From the NCBI GenBank assembly GCA_016792625.1, contig JAEUKK010000126.1, forward strand, positions 124,001-188,000: a stretch of 64,000 nt of DNA, written 5' to 3'. Below the pieces are notes generated by a model. The model searched no databases. It saw only the letters and a list, made by a program, of their open reading frames with translations, and was not told the DNA's origin. This DNA comes from Deltaproteobacteria bacterium. GTDB taxonomy: Bacteria; Myxococcota_A; UBA796; UBA2385. The translations under genes and the position numbers were made by a program. Shown here in pieces: positions 16,427 to 24,854 of the stretch. Every line of letters starts with the position of its first letter. Within the stretch, counting starts at the first letter, position 1.

Positions 16427-16523
16427 TCGACCGCTCCGGTGGCCACGCCGAGCACCTCGGCGCGCGCGCCCGCGGCGGCATAACCGTCCCCTTGACCGCC
16501 GCTGTCGCGGCGCAGGGGGGACG

Positions 16524-17009
16524 ATGGCCGCGACCACCTACAAGAACCCGACGCCCACCGTCGACGCGGTGATCCGAATCGAAAAGGATGGCGTCGACCA
16601 CGTCGTTCTCATCCGCCGCAACAACCCGCCCGCCGGCTGGGCCCTGCCCGGCGGCTTCGTCGACGAAGGTGAGCGGATGGACCTCGCATGCGCACGCGAG
16701 GCGCTCGAAGAGACTGGTCTGCACGTGATCCTCGAAGACCTGCTCTACATCTACTCCGACCCGCGGCGCGACCAGCGCAAGCACACGGTCTCGGCGGTGT
16801 TCACGGCGCGGGCCATCGGCGAGCCCGTCGGTCAGGACGACGCCGCTGAGGCGATCCTCGTGCCGATCACAGACCTTGGCCCAATGGCCGACCAAGGCGC
16901 GGGCCCTGGCGGCGCGCCCATCGTGTTCGACCACGCGCTCATTTTGCGCGACGCCTTGCGCTTCTTCGCCACCGGCGCCCGCCCGCGGCCGGGTGATGGC
17001 CCGCGCTGA
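16524..17009 (+). CDS. Nudix hydrolase (ADP-ribose pyrophosphatase-like)
   Basis: A 161-residue cytoplasmic enzyme. The Nudix box is complete (GGFVDEGERMDLACA then REALEETGL), giving the metal-binding Glu residues. The preceding NPPAGWALPGG loop and the YSDPRRDQRKHTVSAVF segment are typical of the ADP-ribose/NADH-type subgroup. It would hydrolyse a nucleoside diphosphate linked to another moiety. The ATG at 16524 follows AGGGGGGACG. Its stop lies in a palindrome shared with the convergent rsmD. Confidence 0.92.
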   Translation: MAATTYKNPTPTVDAVIRIEKDGVDHVVLIRRNNPPAGWALPGGFVDEGERMDLACAREALEETGLHVILEDLLYIYSDPRRDQRKHTVSAVFTARAIGEPVGQDDAAEAILVPITDLGPMADQGAGPGGAPIVFDHALILRDALRFFATGARPRPGDGPR

Positions 17010-17021
17010 GCGGCGCTCAGC
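17005..17021. terminator. Palindrome spanning both stop codons of convergent genes
   Basis: GCTGAGCGGCGCTCAGC is a 17-base near-perfect palindrome. It contains the TGA of the Nudix gene and the complement of the TGA of rsmD, in a gap of only 7 bp. It could form the 3' hairpin of either transcript. Confidence 0.4.
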
Positions 17022-17559
17022 CCGCCGAAATGGCCGGTAGCTCGACGTAGATCGCGATGGCGACGCCGCCGTAGGTTCGCCGCCGGTCGAGGGTCAGGCC
17101 GCCGACCCGCTGGGGCGCGGCGAAGGTTGGCGGGTGCTCGAGCACGAGGCGCTCGGGGGCGAGCGAGGCCCCCAGGTTCAGCCAGCCCGAGAGGTCCTGG
17201 CGGAAGGGAGGGTCGAGGTACACCAGGGATGGGCGCGTCGGCATGTCGCGGACGAGGACGGCGGAGTCGCCCACCCGCACGTTGATCTCAACGGCGAGCT
17301 TCGCGAAGGTGGCCTGAAGTTGGCGCGCGGTTTTGGGATTGCGCTCGCAGGCCTCGACCCGGGCGCCGCGGCTGGCGAACTCGAGGCTCATCACCCCGCT
17401 ACCCGCGCACAGGTCGACGACGCGCCAGCCGTCAAGGCGCTGACCCAGCATCGAGAACAGCGCCTCACGCGCCATGCTCGGCGTCGGCCGCAGGTCTTCG
17501 GCCGTGGGAACGTCCACGAGGCGCCCCCGCAGCGCGCCGCCCGTGATCCGCACGCTCAT
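17017..17559 (-). CDS. rsmD: 16S rRNA (guanine966-N2)-methyltransferase RsmD family
   Basis: A 180-residue SAM-dependent methyltransferase. The N-terminus VRITGGALRGRLVDVP and the RPTPSMAREALFSML helix are RsmD signatures. The SAM site is VVDLCAGSGVMSLEFASRGA and the N2-guanine motif is YLDPPF. The ATG at 17559 overlaps the upstream stop (ATGA), which fixes the start. It modifies G966 of 16S rRNA during 30S assembly (known of the family). Confidence 0.93.
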   Translation of the reverse strand: MSVRITGGALRGRLVDVPTAEDLRPTPSMAREALFSMLGQRLDGWRVVDLCAGSGVMSLEFASRGARVEACERNPKTARQLQATFAKLAVEINVRVGDSAVLVRDMPTRPSLVYLDPPFRQDLSGWLNLGASLAPERLVLEHPPTFAAPQRVGGLTLDRRRTYGGVAIAIYVELPAISAG

Positions 17560-18014
17560 CGCGGCGCTTCGCTGGCCCGCGGCGGGAGCGGGCCCGGCCG
17601 CGCATGCGGCGGCAACGCGGGGAGACTGTCTTTGATCGTCCATGTACAAGCGCCACTTTGGCAGGTGCATCGATCCAAAGCAACAAAGCAGGGCCGCTGC
17701 TCACAGGTGGTGCTCACACCGCTGGCCGCGAGGGCGGCGCTCACGCAGAGCTCGCCGCCGCAGCCGGCTGTCGCGCAGCCTGCGTCATCCTTGCACTCAC
17801 CTGCCGCAGACGGGCCCTCGACGCGGTCGACGCAGCCGGCGTACATCGCGCGCGGGTCGGGGCCTGCAGCGGGGGCGGCGGGAGCGGCGGCGGGCGCCGC
17901 GACCTGCGCCGGATCGGTCAGGGTCGCCGGTGTAGACCCACCGCAGGCGAGCAGCGCGCTGAGGGCCGCGCTGCGCAAGCTCAAAGGCAGCGGGCCGCAG
18001 GAGGGCAAGGGCAA
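17556..18014 (-). CDS. Cys-rich lipoprotein (eight-cysteine-cluster-like)
   Basis: A 152-residue protein. The start is probably the TTG at 18014, six bases after GGAG; no ATG is available. The signal peptide ends LSALLAC, making Cys24 the lipidation site. After an Ala/Pro linker, a compact domain carries about ten Cys (AGC, GEC, AGC, AGC, ELC, TTC, RPC, DRCTC, GACTW). The pattern is close to the eight-cysteine-cluster domain of myxobacterial secreted proteins. It is coupled to rsmD by a four-base overlap, which says nothing clear about function. Confidence 0.7.
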   Translation of the reverse strand: MPLPSCGPLPLSLRSAALSALLACGGSTPATLTDPAQVAAPAAAPAAPAAGPDPRAMYAGCVDRVEGPSAAGECKDDAGCATAGCGGELCVSAALAASGVSTTCEQRPCFVALDRCTCQSGACTWTIKDSLPALPPHARPGPLPPRASEAPR

Positions 18015-18497
18015 CGTGGGCTCCGCGACGGTGACCGGCCCGCACTAACCGGCCCGCCCCTGGGCGCGCGCCGCCACCTGGGGAGCTGGCGCCGATCACA
18101 GCGGAGCCCGACGCTCCTGATCCACATCAGCGAAACAAGGGGGCCGTTGGCCGCCCCTGCGGGCCCCGCCGAGGGCGGGCAGATCCCGAGCCTCGCCTGC
18201 ATCGGCGTCCAGGGCGGCATCTCTGCGGGTGGATCGTGTGCAAGCTGTAAGGTCCGCCGAGGAGCCCGCGCCCGCGCCTTGTGGCCCCCGGGTGGGCGCA
18301 TTAGGCCCCGCCCTCGCCTCATCGCCCACCTTCAACGTGACCAGCGGTCCCGTCGGCAAGTGTCGTCTGTTCGACGGCCGCCGACCATCCACCGCCCCGC
18401 GTGTGGCTTCCTCCTCCCCATCAACTCGTCCCCCGCGCCCGAGGGCGCGGCACGCAACCCCACCGGGACCACCCCCGGGCATCCAAAGGGCAACGCA
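18015..18497 (+). other. Long leader or promoter region of the act operon
   Basis: A 483-bp gene-free spacer between a divergent lipoprotein gene and actA. Frames through it are Arg/Pro-rich and lack a start with a ribosome site. The only A/T-leaning spot is GTGCAAGCTGTAAGGT near 18239-18254, a possible -10 area, but no consensus promoter is visible. The length suggests the act promoter and a long 5' untranslated region. Confidence 0.4.
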
Positions 18498-19205
18498 ATG
18501 GCTCAGTGGAAGCGGGCAATCCTCTTCGTCGCGCCGATTTCGGTCGCGGCGACGTTGATCGCAGTCGTCGCGAACAGCGGCCACGCAGATCCGAACACCG
18601 CGACGGAAGAGACCTTTCCCCTCGGTGAGAAATTCCTCCTCCCTCCGCCCTCGCCCCTCCTCGCCGACCCCAGCCGGTCGTGGGAGACCGAGCGCGTGGC
18701 CTACGGCGCCGTCGGGGCCGAAGGGGTGCTCGAGCAGCCCATCGCGTACAGCCACAAGCTGCACGCCGGCACGCTGAAGATCGAGTGCGAGTACTGCCAC
18801 TTCAACGCGCGGCGCAGCCGTCACGCGGGCGTGCCGACCTCGTCGACGTGCATGAATTGCCACAAGTACGTGCCCAAAGAGGGGCGGTCTGAAGAGGCGC
18901 TCAAGGCGCTCGCCACCCTCCAAGAGTACCACGACAAGGGTGAGCCAATCCCTTGGGTCAAGGTCCACGATGAGCCTGACTTCGTGTACTTCACGCACAA
19001 GCGGCACATCAAAGGCGGCGTGCAGTGCCAGGAGTGTCACGGCCAAGTCCAGGACGACATGACCGTCGCCTACCGGACCGGCGAGCTGACCATGGGCTGG
19101 TGCCTCAACTGCCACGAGAACCACCCCAAGGTCGACGAGAACTACGGCGCGCAGGCTGAGCTTCGCCGCGCTGAGCTCAAGGACTGCTGGACCTGCCACC
19201 AGTGA
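18498..19205 (+). CDS. actA: Alternative complex III subunit ActA, pentaheme cytochrome c
   Basis: A 235-residue membrane-anchored cytochrome. One N-terminal hydrophobic segment (ILFVAPISVAATLIAVVANS) works as signal or anchor. Five CxxCH heme sites follow: CEYCH, CMNCH, CQECH, CLNCH and CWTCH, the last ending the protein. Extra His residues (SHKLH, THKRH) are likely axial ligands. ActA passes electrons between the ActB Fe-S side and downstream acceptors on the periplasmic face (known of the complex). The ATG at 18498 follows AAAGGG. It is the first gene of actABCDEF, 18 bp before actB. Confidence 0.95.
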   Translation: MAQWKRAILFVAPISVAATLIAVVANSGHADPNTATEETFPLGEKFLLPPPSPLLADPSRSWETERVAYGAVGAEGVLEQPIAYSHKLHAGTLKIECEYCHFNARRSRHAGVPTSSTCMNCHKYVPKEGRSEEALKALATLQEYHDKGEPIPWVKVHDEPDFVYFTHKRHIKGGVQCQECHGQVQDDMTVAYRTGELTMGWCLNCHENHPKVDENYGAQAELRRAELKDCWTCHQ

Positions 19206-19223
19206 ACGCTTTCGGAGCTTGAG

Positions 19224-22200
19224 ATGACCATGCTGAACCGACGCGACTTCATGAAGGTCGCAGGCGTCACGGCGGCCGCGGGTGCGGTCGCCTGCGACCC
19301 CCGGGTCCCGATGGAGAAGGTGCTGCCCTACGTGGTGCAGCCCGAACAGATCGTCCCCGGCCTCCCCACTTGGTTTGCGACCCAATGCAACGAGTGCTCT
19401 GCGCACTGCGGCGTTGAGGCCAAAAACCGCGAGGGCCGAATCATCAAGCTGGAGGGCAACCGCCAGCACCCGGCCAATAACGGCCGCCTCTGCGCGATGG
19501 GCCTCGCTGGCCTGCAGAGCACCTACAGCCCCGACCGCTTCGCGGGCCCCATGATCGGCGGCCAGCCCAAGGCTTGGCCCGATGCCCAGGCCGCCGCGGT
19601 CGAGGCCATCAAGGCCGCCAAGGCCGGGGGCAAAGAGGTCGCTTGGCTCGGTCATGCCCGCACTGGCGCGACCGGCGCGCTGATCGAGGCCTTCATCGGC
19701 GCGCTCGGCGGCAAGCCCCTGTTCTGGGAGCCTGCCAGCGGCGTCGCTTCGCTGCGCGCCGCCACCAAGGTGGTCTTCGGTAAAGACACCGTCCCCTCCT
19801 ATGACCTCAGCGGCGCGCACACCGTCCTGAGCTTCGGCGCCGAGTTCCTGAGCACCTGGGGCGCCGTCGAGCTGCGCCAGGGCTGGGCGGCGGGGCGCGA
19901 CCCCAAGGTGGGCGGCTTCGTCAGCCGCACCGTCTGCGTTGAGCCCCGCATCGGCAACACCTCCTGCGTCGCCGACCTGCACCTGCAGGCCGTGCCGGGC
20001 AGCGAGGCGGGCGTGGCGCTGGCCATCGCCAAGCTCCTCGCCGAGAAGAAGGGCTACGCGGGCCTCGCAGCGACCGCGCTCTCGGCGGTCAACGCTGATG
20101 AGCTGATCACCGCCGCGGGCCTCAAGAAAGAGCGCGTCGCCGAGGTCATCGGCTGGCTGGCCGCCAACCCCAGCGTCGTCCTGCCGGGCGGCGCCCACAC
20201 CGCCGGCAACCCGACCGCGCTGGCCGTCGCGACCCTCCTGCTCAACGACGTGGCCGGGAACATCGGCACCTCCGTCTACTTCGGGCAGACCTCGAATGTG
20301 GCCGGGCAGGCGAGCGCGCAGCAGGTGGTCGACCTCTTCACCCGTCTCAACGAAGGCAAGGTCGGCGTCATCTTCCTCGACGGCTCTGACCCGGCCTACA
20401 ACCTGCCTTCCGACGTCAAGGCCTTCGACGCGCTGGCCAAGGCGACGGTCATCTCCTTCGCCAACGAGGCCAACGACTCGCTCATCCCTACCGCGATCGT
20501 GCTGCCCGGCGGCACCACGCTCGAGAGCTGGGGCGACGCCGAGGCGCGGAGCGGCTGGCACACCCTGCAGCAGGCCACCATGCGCCCGCTGAAGGACAGC
20601 CAGCAGCTCGGCGACACCGTACTGACCCTCGCCAAGGGTCTGGGCCTCTCGACGCCCCCGGTCGCCGCCGCCCCCGCGCCGACCGAGGCCGCTCCGGCGG
20701 CCGACGCCACCGCGGCTCCCGCTGGTGACGCCGGCGCCGCGCCCGTCGATCCGGCCGCCGCTCCGGTTGCGCCGCCGGCTCCGGTTGCTCCGAAGGTCCT
20801 CGGCCTCGAGGCCGAGAATTTCCTCGCCTACCTTAAGAGCTGGTGGGCCGGCGTGGTCTGGCCGAAGGCTGGCATGCCTGGCAGCTTCGAGGCCTTCTGG
20901 GTGGAGTGCCTCCAGCGCGGCGGCTGGTTCCAGACCCTCCCCCGCGAGGGCGCCTCGGTGGTCTTGCAAGCCGCGGCGAGCGCCGCGGCGCCGGCGCTGA
21001 GCGGTGCGGGCAACCTGAGCCTCGTGCTCTTCCCTCACCCCTTCATCTACGACGGCCGGCACGCCAACAAGCCCTGGGCGCAAGAGATCCCCGAGCCGCT
21101 GAGCTCGTTTACCTGGGGCACCTGGGCCGAGATCCACCCCAAGACCGCCGAGTCGTTGGGGCTGACCAAAGACGACAAGATCAGCGTCAAGACCGACGTC
21201 GGCGCCATCGACGTCGGCTGGTTCGCCAGCCCGGGCATCCGCGAAGACGTGGTCGCTGTCGTGATGGGCAACGGCCAGCAGCGCGGCGGCCGCTACACCA
21301 AGTGGGGCGCCAACCCGGCCAGCCTCATCTCGAGCAAGTTCGATGAGTCCGGCGAGCTGCAGCTGGTGCAGGCGAAGGCTTCGGTCAGCAAGGCCGCCGG
21401 CCCCAACCTGCACCCTTACCTCGGGCACATCAACACCGACGGCCGCGGCGTCAACTTCGCCGTGAGCATCAACGACCTCGGCAAGGGCAGCGGCCCGGCG
21501 AGCATCGTCCCGGCGCACCACGTGCCGATCGACCCCCGTGTCACCGCGGCGGGCCTGACCGACATGTACCCCGAGCCCGAGCACCCCACCTACCGCTTCG
21601 CGATGGCGGTGGACTTGAACCGCTGCACGGGCTGCGGTGCCTGCGAGACGGCCTGCTTCTCTGAGAACAACACGCCGGTGGTTGGCCCCGACCAGGTCCG
21701 CAAGGGCCGACACATGGGGTGGATCCGCCTCTCCCGCTACTGGGAGGGCACGGGCGAGCAGCCCGACATCCGCTTCCAGCCGGTGATCTGCCAGCAGTGC
21801 AGCCACGCTCCCTGCGAAGGTGTGTGCCCGGTCCTCGCGACCTACCACAACCTCGATGGGCTCAACGCGATGGTCTACAACCGCTGCGTGGGCACGCGCT
21901 ACTGCGGCAACAACTGCCCCTACACCGCGCGGCGCTTCAACTACCACAACTTCCGGTGGCCCGAGAGCTTCCACCTGATGCTCAACCCTGACGTCAGCAC
22001 CCGCGAGGTGGGCGTCATGGAGAAGTGCTCCTTCTGTGTCCAGCGCCTCCGGGCCGCCAAGGACCAGTACCGCGACAACAAAGAGGTCGTGCCCGAGAAG
22101 GCCCTGCTCAAGCTCACCGCTTGCGCGCAGGCCTGCCCGACCGACGCGATCACCTTCGGCAACGCGAACGACAAGCAGAGCGCGCTCTGGGCCATGTTCC

Positions 22201-22394
22201 AAGACGAGCGCACCTACACCATGCTCGGTGAGCTCAACACCAAGCCGGGCGTTCGCTACATGGCTCGCATCAACCACGTCGAGAGCGCCCTGCATCACGG
22301 CGGTCACGGTGGTGGTCACGGCGGCGGTCACGCCACCGACGACCACGGCGGTGATCACGGCGAAAAAGCGGCCCCCTCTGGCGCTCACCACTGA
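19224..22394 (+). CDS. actB: Alternative complex III subunit ActB, molybdopterin-oxidoreductase-like plus ferredoxin domain
   Basis: A 1056-residue subunit fusing a MopB-like domain (residues about 30-700) with a four-cluster Fe-S domain (about 790-1000). The N-terminus has a Tat-like NRRDFMKVAG and a possible lipobox (GAVAC). The first domain keeps a CNECSAHC...C motif; in solved Act complexes this part lacks molybdenum. The second has CTGCGACETAC, CQQCSHAPCEGVC, CVGTRYCGNNC and CSFC/CAQAC. An Ala/Pro linker (about 475-520) interrupts the MopB domain, and the C-terminus is an unusual His/Gly tail with repeated HGGGH. GGAG precedes the ATG. Confidence 0.95.
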   Translation: MTMLNRRDFMKVAGVTAAAGAVACDPRVPMEKVLPYVVQPEQIVPGLPTWFATQCNECSAHCGVEAKNREGRIIKLEGNRQHPANNGRLCAMGLAGLQSTYSPDRFAGPMIGGQPKAWPDAQAAAVEAIKAAKAGGKEVAWLGHARTGATGALIEAFIGALGGKPLFWEPASGVASLRAATKVVFGKDTVPSYDLSGAHTVLSFGAEFLSTWGAVELRQGWAAGRDPKVGGFVSRTVCVEPRIGNTSCVADLHLQAVPGSEAGVALAIAKLLAEKKGYAGLAATALSAVNADELITAAGLKKERVAEVIGWLAANPSVVLPGGAHTAGNPTALAVATLLLNDVAGNIGTSVYFGQTSNVAGQASAQQVVDLFTRLNEGKVGVIFLDGSDPAYNLPSDVKAFDALAKATVISFANEANDSLIPTAIVLPGGTTLESWGDAEARSGWHTLQQATMRPLKDSQQLGDTVLTLAKGLGLSTPPVAAAPAPTEAAPAADATAAPAGDAGAAPVDPAAAPVAPPAPVAPKVLGLEAENFLAYLKSWWAGVVWPKAGMPGSFEAFWVECLQRGGWFQTLPREGASVVLQAAASAAAPALSGAGNLSLVLFPHPFIYDGRHANKPWAQEIPEPLSSFTWGTWAEIHPKTAESLGLTKDDKISVKTDVGAIDVGWFASPGIREDVVAVVMGNGQQRGGRYTKWGANPASLISSKFDESGELQLVQAKASVSKAAGPNLHPYLGHINTDGRGVNFAVSINDLGKGSGPASIVPAHHVPIDPRVTAAGLTDMYPEPEHPTYRFAMAVDLNRCTGCGACETACFSENNTPVVGPDQVRKGRHMGWIRLSRYWEGTGEQPDIRFQPVICQQCSHAPCEGVCPVLATYHNLDGLNAMVYNRCVGTRYCGNNCPYTARRFNYHNFRWPESFHLMLNPDVSTREVGVMEKCSFCVQRLRAAKDQYRDNKEVVPEKALLKLTACAQACPTDAITFGNANDKQSALWAMFQDERTYTMLGELNTKPGVRYMARINHVESALHHGGHGGGHGGGHATDDHGGDHGEKAAPSGAHH

Positions 22395-22412
22395 CCCGAA
22401 GCGGAGCACACC

Positions 22413-23744
22413 GTGAAAGGCCTTACTTACGGCGCGGTCACTCGTGACATTTTGCGCCCGCTGTTCAAGCCCTCGGCCGCGTACTTCGGCCTGTTGGGGC
22501 TCTGCATCGCCATGCTGGCGGTGGGCGGCTACGCCTTCCTCTACCAGCTCCGTTGGGGTCTGGGCGTCGCTGGGTACCAGCCGCCGGTCTTCTGGGGCGT
22601 CTACATCACCACCTTCGTGTTCTGGGTCGGCATCGGCCACGCCGGCACGCTGATCTCGGCGGTGCTCTTCCTCTTCCGCAGCAAGTGGCGGACGGGCGTG
22701 TACCGGGCGTCCGAGGCCATGACCATCTTCGCGGTCATGAGCGCGGCGTTGTTCCCGGCGATTCACGTCGGCCGCGCCTGGAACGCCTATTGGCTGTTCC
22801 CCTACCCAAACCAGCGGCAGCTCTGGCAGAACTTCAAGAGCCCGCTGATGTGGGACGTCTTCGCCGTCTCGTCCTACTTTACGGTGTCGACGATCTTCTT
22901 CTACATCGGCCTCATCCCCGACATCGCGGCCGTTCGTGACCGCACCTCGGGCATGATCAAGAAGTTGTACTCCGCGATGGCCCTGGGCTGGCGCGGCACC
23001 GACCGCCAGTGGCGCCACTACATGGCCGCGTACGGCTTCTTCGCCGCCTTCGCGACCCCCCTGGTGCTCTCGGTGCACTCCGTCGTTTCTTGGGACTTCG
23101 CGATGGCCCAGACCGCCGGCTGGCACAGCACGCTGTTCCCGCCCTACTTCGTCGGCGGCGCCATCTTCTCGGGCTGCGCGATGGTCATCACGCTGCTCCT
23201 CCCGATGAGCGTGGCCTTCAAGTGGCAAGACTACATCAACGTGTGGCACTTCGAGCACCTGGCGAAGATGTGCATGTTGACCGGCTTCATCCTCACCTAC
23301 GCCTACGGCATGGAGCACTACATTGCGTGGTACTCCGACAACCCGTACGAGTGGGGCATCTTCGTCGACCGCGCCACGGGCCAGTACGATTGGGTGTTCT
23401 GGACGATGGTCCTCTGCAACTGCACCATCCCGCTGTTGTGGTGGATCCCGGCCCTCCGGCGCAACTACATCAGCCTCTTCCTCATCTCGATCGTCATCAA
23501 CATCGGCATGTGGTTCGAGCGGTACAACATCATCGCCTCGTCGCTGGCCCACCAGTTCGACCCGATGTCTTGGACCTACTACACCCCGACTTGGGTCGAG
23601 ATGGCCATCATGGTCGGCAGCTTTGGCTGGTTCGGCATGTGGTTCGTCATGTTCATGAAGGTCATGCCGAGCGTGGCGGTGGCTGAGATCAAGGAGCTCA
23701 TCCGTCCTCCCCTCAAGAGCGACGAGAAGGTGGCTGCGAAATGA
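22413..23744 (+). CDS. actC: Alternative complex III subunit ActC (NrfD-like quinol-binding membrane protein)
   Basis: A 443-residue integral membrane protein of the NrfD/PsrC family with about ten hydrophobic segments. Examples are the GLLGLCIAMLAVGGYAFL helix and WGVYITTFVFWVGIGHAG, the latter carrying the conserved His near the quinone site. It oxidises menaquinol at the periplasmic side and couples to ActB (family knowledge). GTG start behind GCGGAG. Its last four bases (ATGA) overlap actD. Confidence 0.94.
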   Translation: MKGLTYGAVTRDILRPLFKPSAAYFGLLGLCIAMLAVGGYAFLYQLRWGLGVAGYQPPVFWGVYITTFVFWVGIGHAGTLISAVLFLFRSKWRTGVYRASEAMTIFAVMSAALFPAIHVGRAWNAYWLFPYPNQRQLWQNFKSPLMWDVFAVSSYFTVSTIFFYIGLIPDIAAVRDRTSGMIKKLYSAMALGWRGTDRQWRHYMAAYGFFAAFATPLVLSVHSVVSWDFAMAQTAGWHSTLFPPYFVGGAIFSGCAMVITLLLPMSVAFKWQDYINVWHFEHLAKMCMLTGFILTYAYGMEHYIAWYSDNPYEWGIFVDRATGQYDWVFWTMVLCNCTIPLLWWIPALRRNYISLFLISIVINIGMWFERYNIIASSLAHQFDPMSWTYYTPTWVEMAIMVGSFGWFGMWFVMFMKVMPSVAVAEIKELIRPPLKSDEKVAAK

Positions 23745-24298
23745 GCAACATCATCTATGTCCCGCCGACTCCGGGCGCAGTGAAGAGCGTGTTCCCCCAC
23801 CTTGACTGCTTGATCGAGGCGATCGATCAGCTCAAGAAGGCCGGTTACACCAACTTCTCGGTCACCTCGCCCCTGCCCCGCCACGAGATCGAAGAGCAGA
23901 TCTACGAGGGCCGCCCCAGCCCTGTCCGCTGGTTCACGCTCTTCGGCGCGCTCTTTGGCGGCAGCTCGGGCTTCTTGGTGACCTCGCTGACCCACGCGAA
24001 CTGGCCGATGATCATCCCGGCCGGCAAGCCGCTGGTCTCGGTCCCCGCCTTCATCGTGCTGACCTTCGAGGCCACCATCCTCTTTGGCAGCTTCTTCACC
24101 CTGTTCGGGCTCCTGTACCACTGCCGGTTGCCAGCGAACGACCTGCAGATTGAGCTGCAGGATCCCCGCTTCTCCGATGACGTCTTCGGACTCGTCGTCA
24201 ACGGCCTGGGCGCGGCGGACTCCAAGAAGGTCCACCACATCCTCCGTGACGCCGGCGCCGCCGAGGTCAGCGGGATGGAGGACGACGAGCATGCGTAG
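23741..24298 (+). CDS. actD: Alternative complex III subunit ActD (DUF3341)
   Basis: A 185-residue membrane protein with a cytoplasmic N-terminal domain (about 1-65) and two transmembrane helices (FTLFGALFGGSSGFLVTSLT and FIVLTFEATILFGSFFTLFG). A C-terminal soluble segment follows. Length and layout match ActD/DUF3341, a structural subunit without cofactors. ATGA overlap with actC and an 8-base overlap with actE show tight coupling. Confidence 0.93.
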   Translation: MSNIIYVPPTPGAVKSVFPHLDCLIEAIDQLKKAGYTNFSVTSPLPRHEIEEQIYEGRPSPVRWFTLFGALFGGSSGFLVTSLTHANWPMIIPAGKPLVSVPAFIVLTFEATILFGSFFTLFGLLYHCRLPANDLQIELQDPRFSDDVFGLVVNGLGAADSKKVHHILRDAGAAEVSGMEDDEHA

Positions 24299-24836
24299 CC
24301 CCCGCCTCACCGGCCTGCTGGTCGCGCTCGGCCTCGGCCTCGCCGCCCCCGCTGCGGCCGCCCCCTGGGACATCGACATGGTCGATGCCTACTACTACCG
24401 CGGCTACGAGTGGAAGATGATGGACGTGCCCGCGGGCGCGGTCAGCATCAACCGCTACGCCGCCAACTACGACCGGATGACCCCCGAGGGTAAGGCGCTG
24501 ACCAACCCCTACCCGGTCGACGAGAAGCACATCGCCAAGGGCGAGCGGGCCTTCCAGAAGACCTGTCAGGCCTGCCACGGCGCGCAGGGTAAGGGCGGCA
24601 GCCCGGTGGCCGACCACAACCCGGCCGAGGGGCGGCACCGCTTCCCCATCATGCCGCCGCGGCTCTCGGGTGAGGGCGCGACCACGCCCACCCGCACCGA
24701 TGGCTACCTCTACTTGACCATCCGGAACGGCGCGGCGCTGATGTCCGGCTACTCTCAGGCGCTCGACAACGACGAGATGTGGGCCATTGTCGCCTACATG
24801 CGTACGCTCGACGGCGCCCAGTACACCGGCAACTGA
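24291..24836 (+). CDS. actE: Alternative complex III subunit ActE, monoheme cytochrome c
   Basis: A 181-residue cytochrome. The ATG at 24291 overlaps the end of actD and gives a signal peptide (LVALGLGLAAPAAAA). One heme site, CQACH, lies in the c-type fold GERAFQKTCQACHGAQGKGG. The distal Met is probably in FPIMPPRLSG, and the fold closes with MWAIVAYMRTLDG. ActE accepts electrons from ActA and hands them to a terminal oxidase or soluble cytochrome (known). Confidence 0.94.
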   Translation: MRSPRLTGLLVALGLGLAAPAAAAPWDIDMVDAYYYRGYEWKMMDVPAGAVSINRYAANYDRMTPEGKALTNPYPVDEKHIAKGERAFQKTCQACHGAQGKGGSPVADHNPAEGRHRFPIMPPRLSGEGATTPTRTDGYLYLTIRNGAALMSGYSQALDNDEMWAIVAYMRTLDGAQYTGN

Positions 24837-24854
24837 GCGGAGCGAGGAACACCC

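Noticed and set aside
18096..23552. 1818-codon open frame antisense to actA-actC
   Set aside because: It lies opposite three certain genes with conserved heme and Fe-S motifs. Its composition (Val/Gly/His/Arg-rich) is the usual product of high G+C at third positions.
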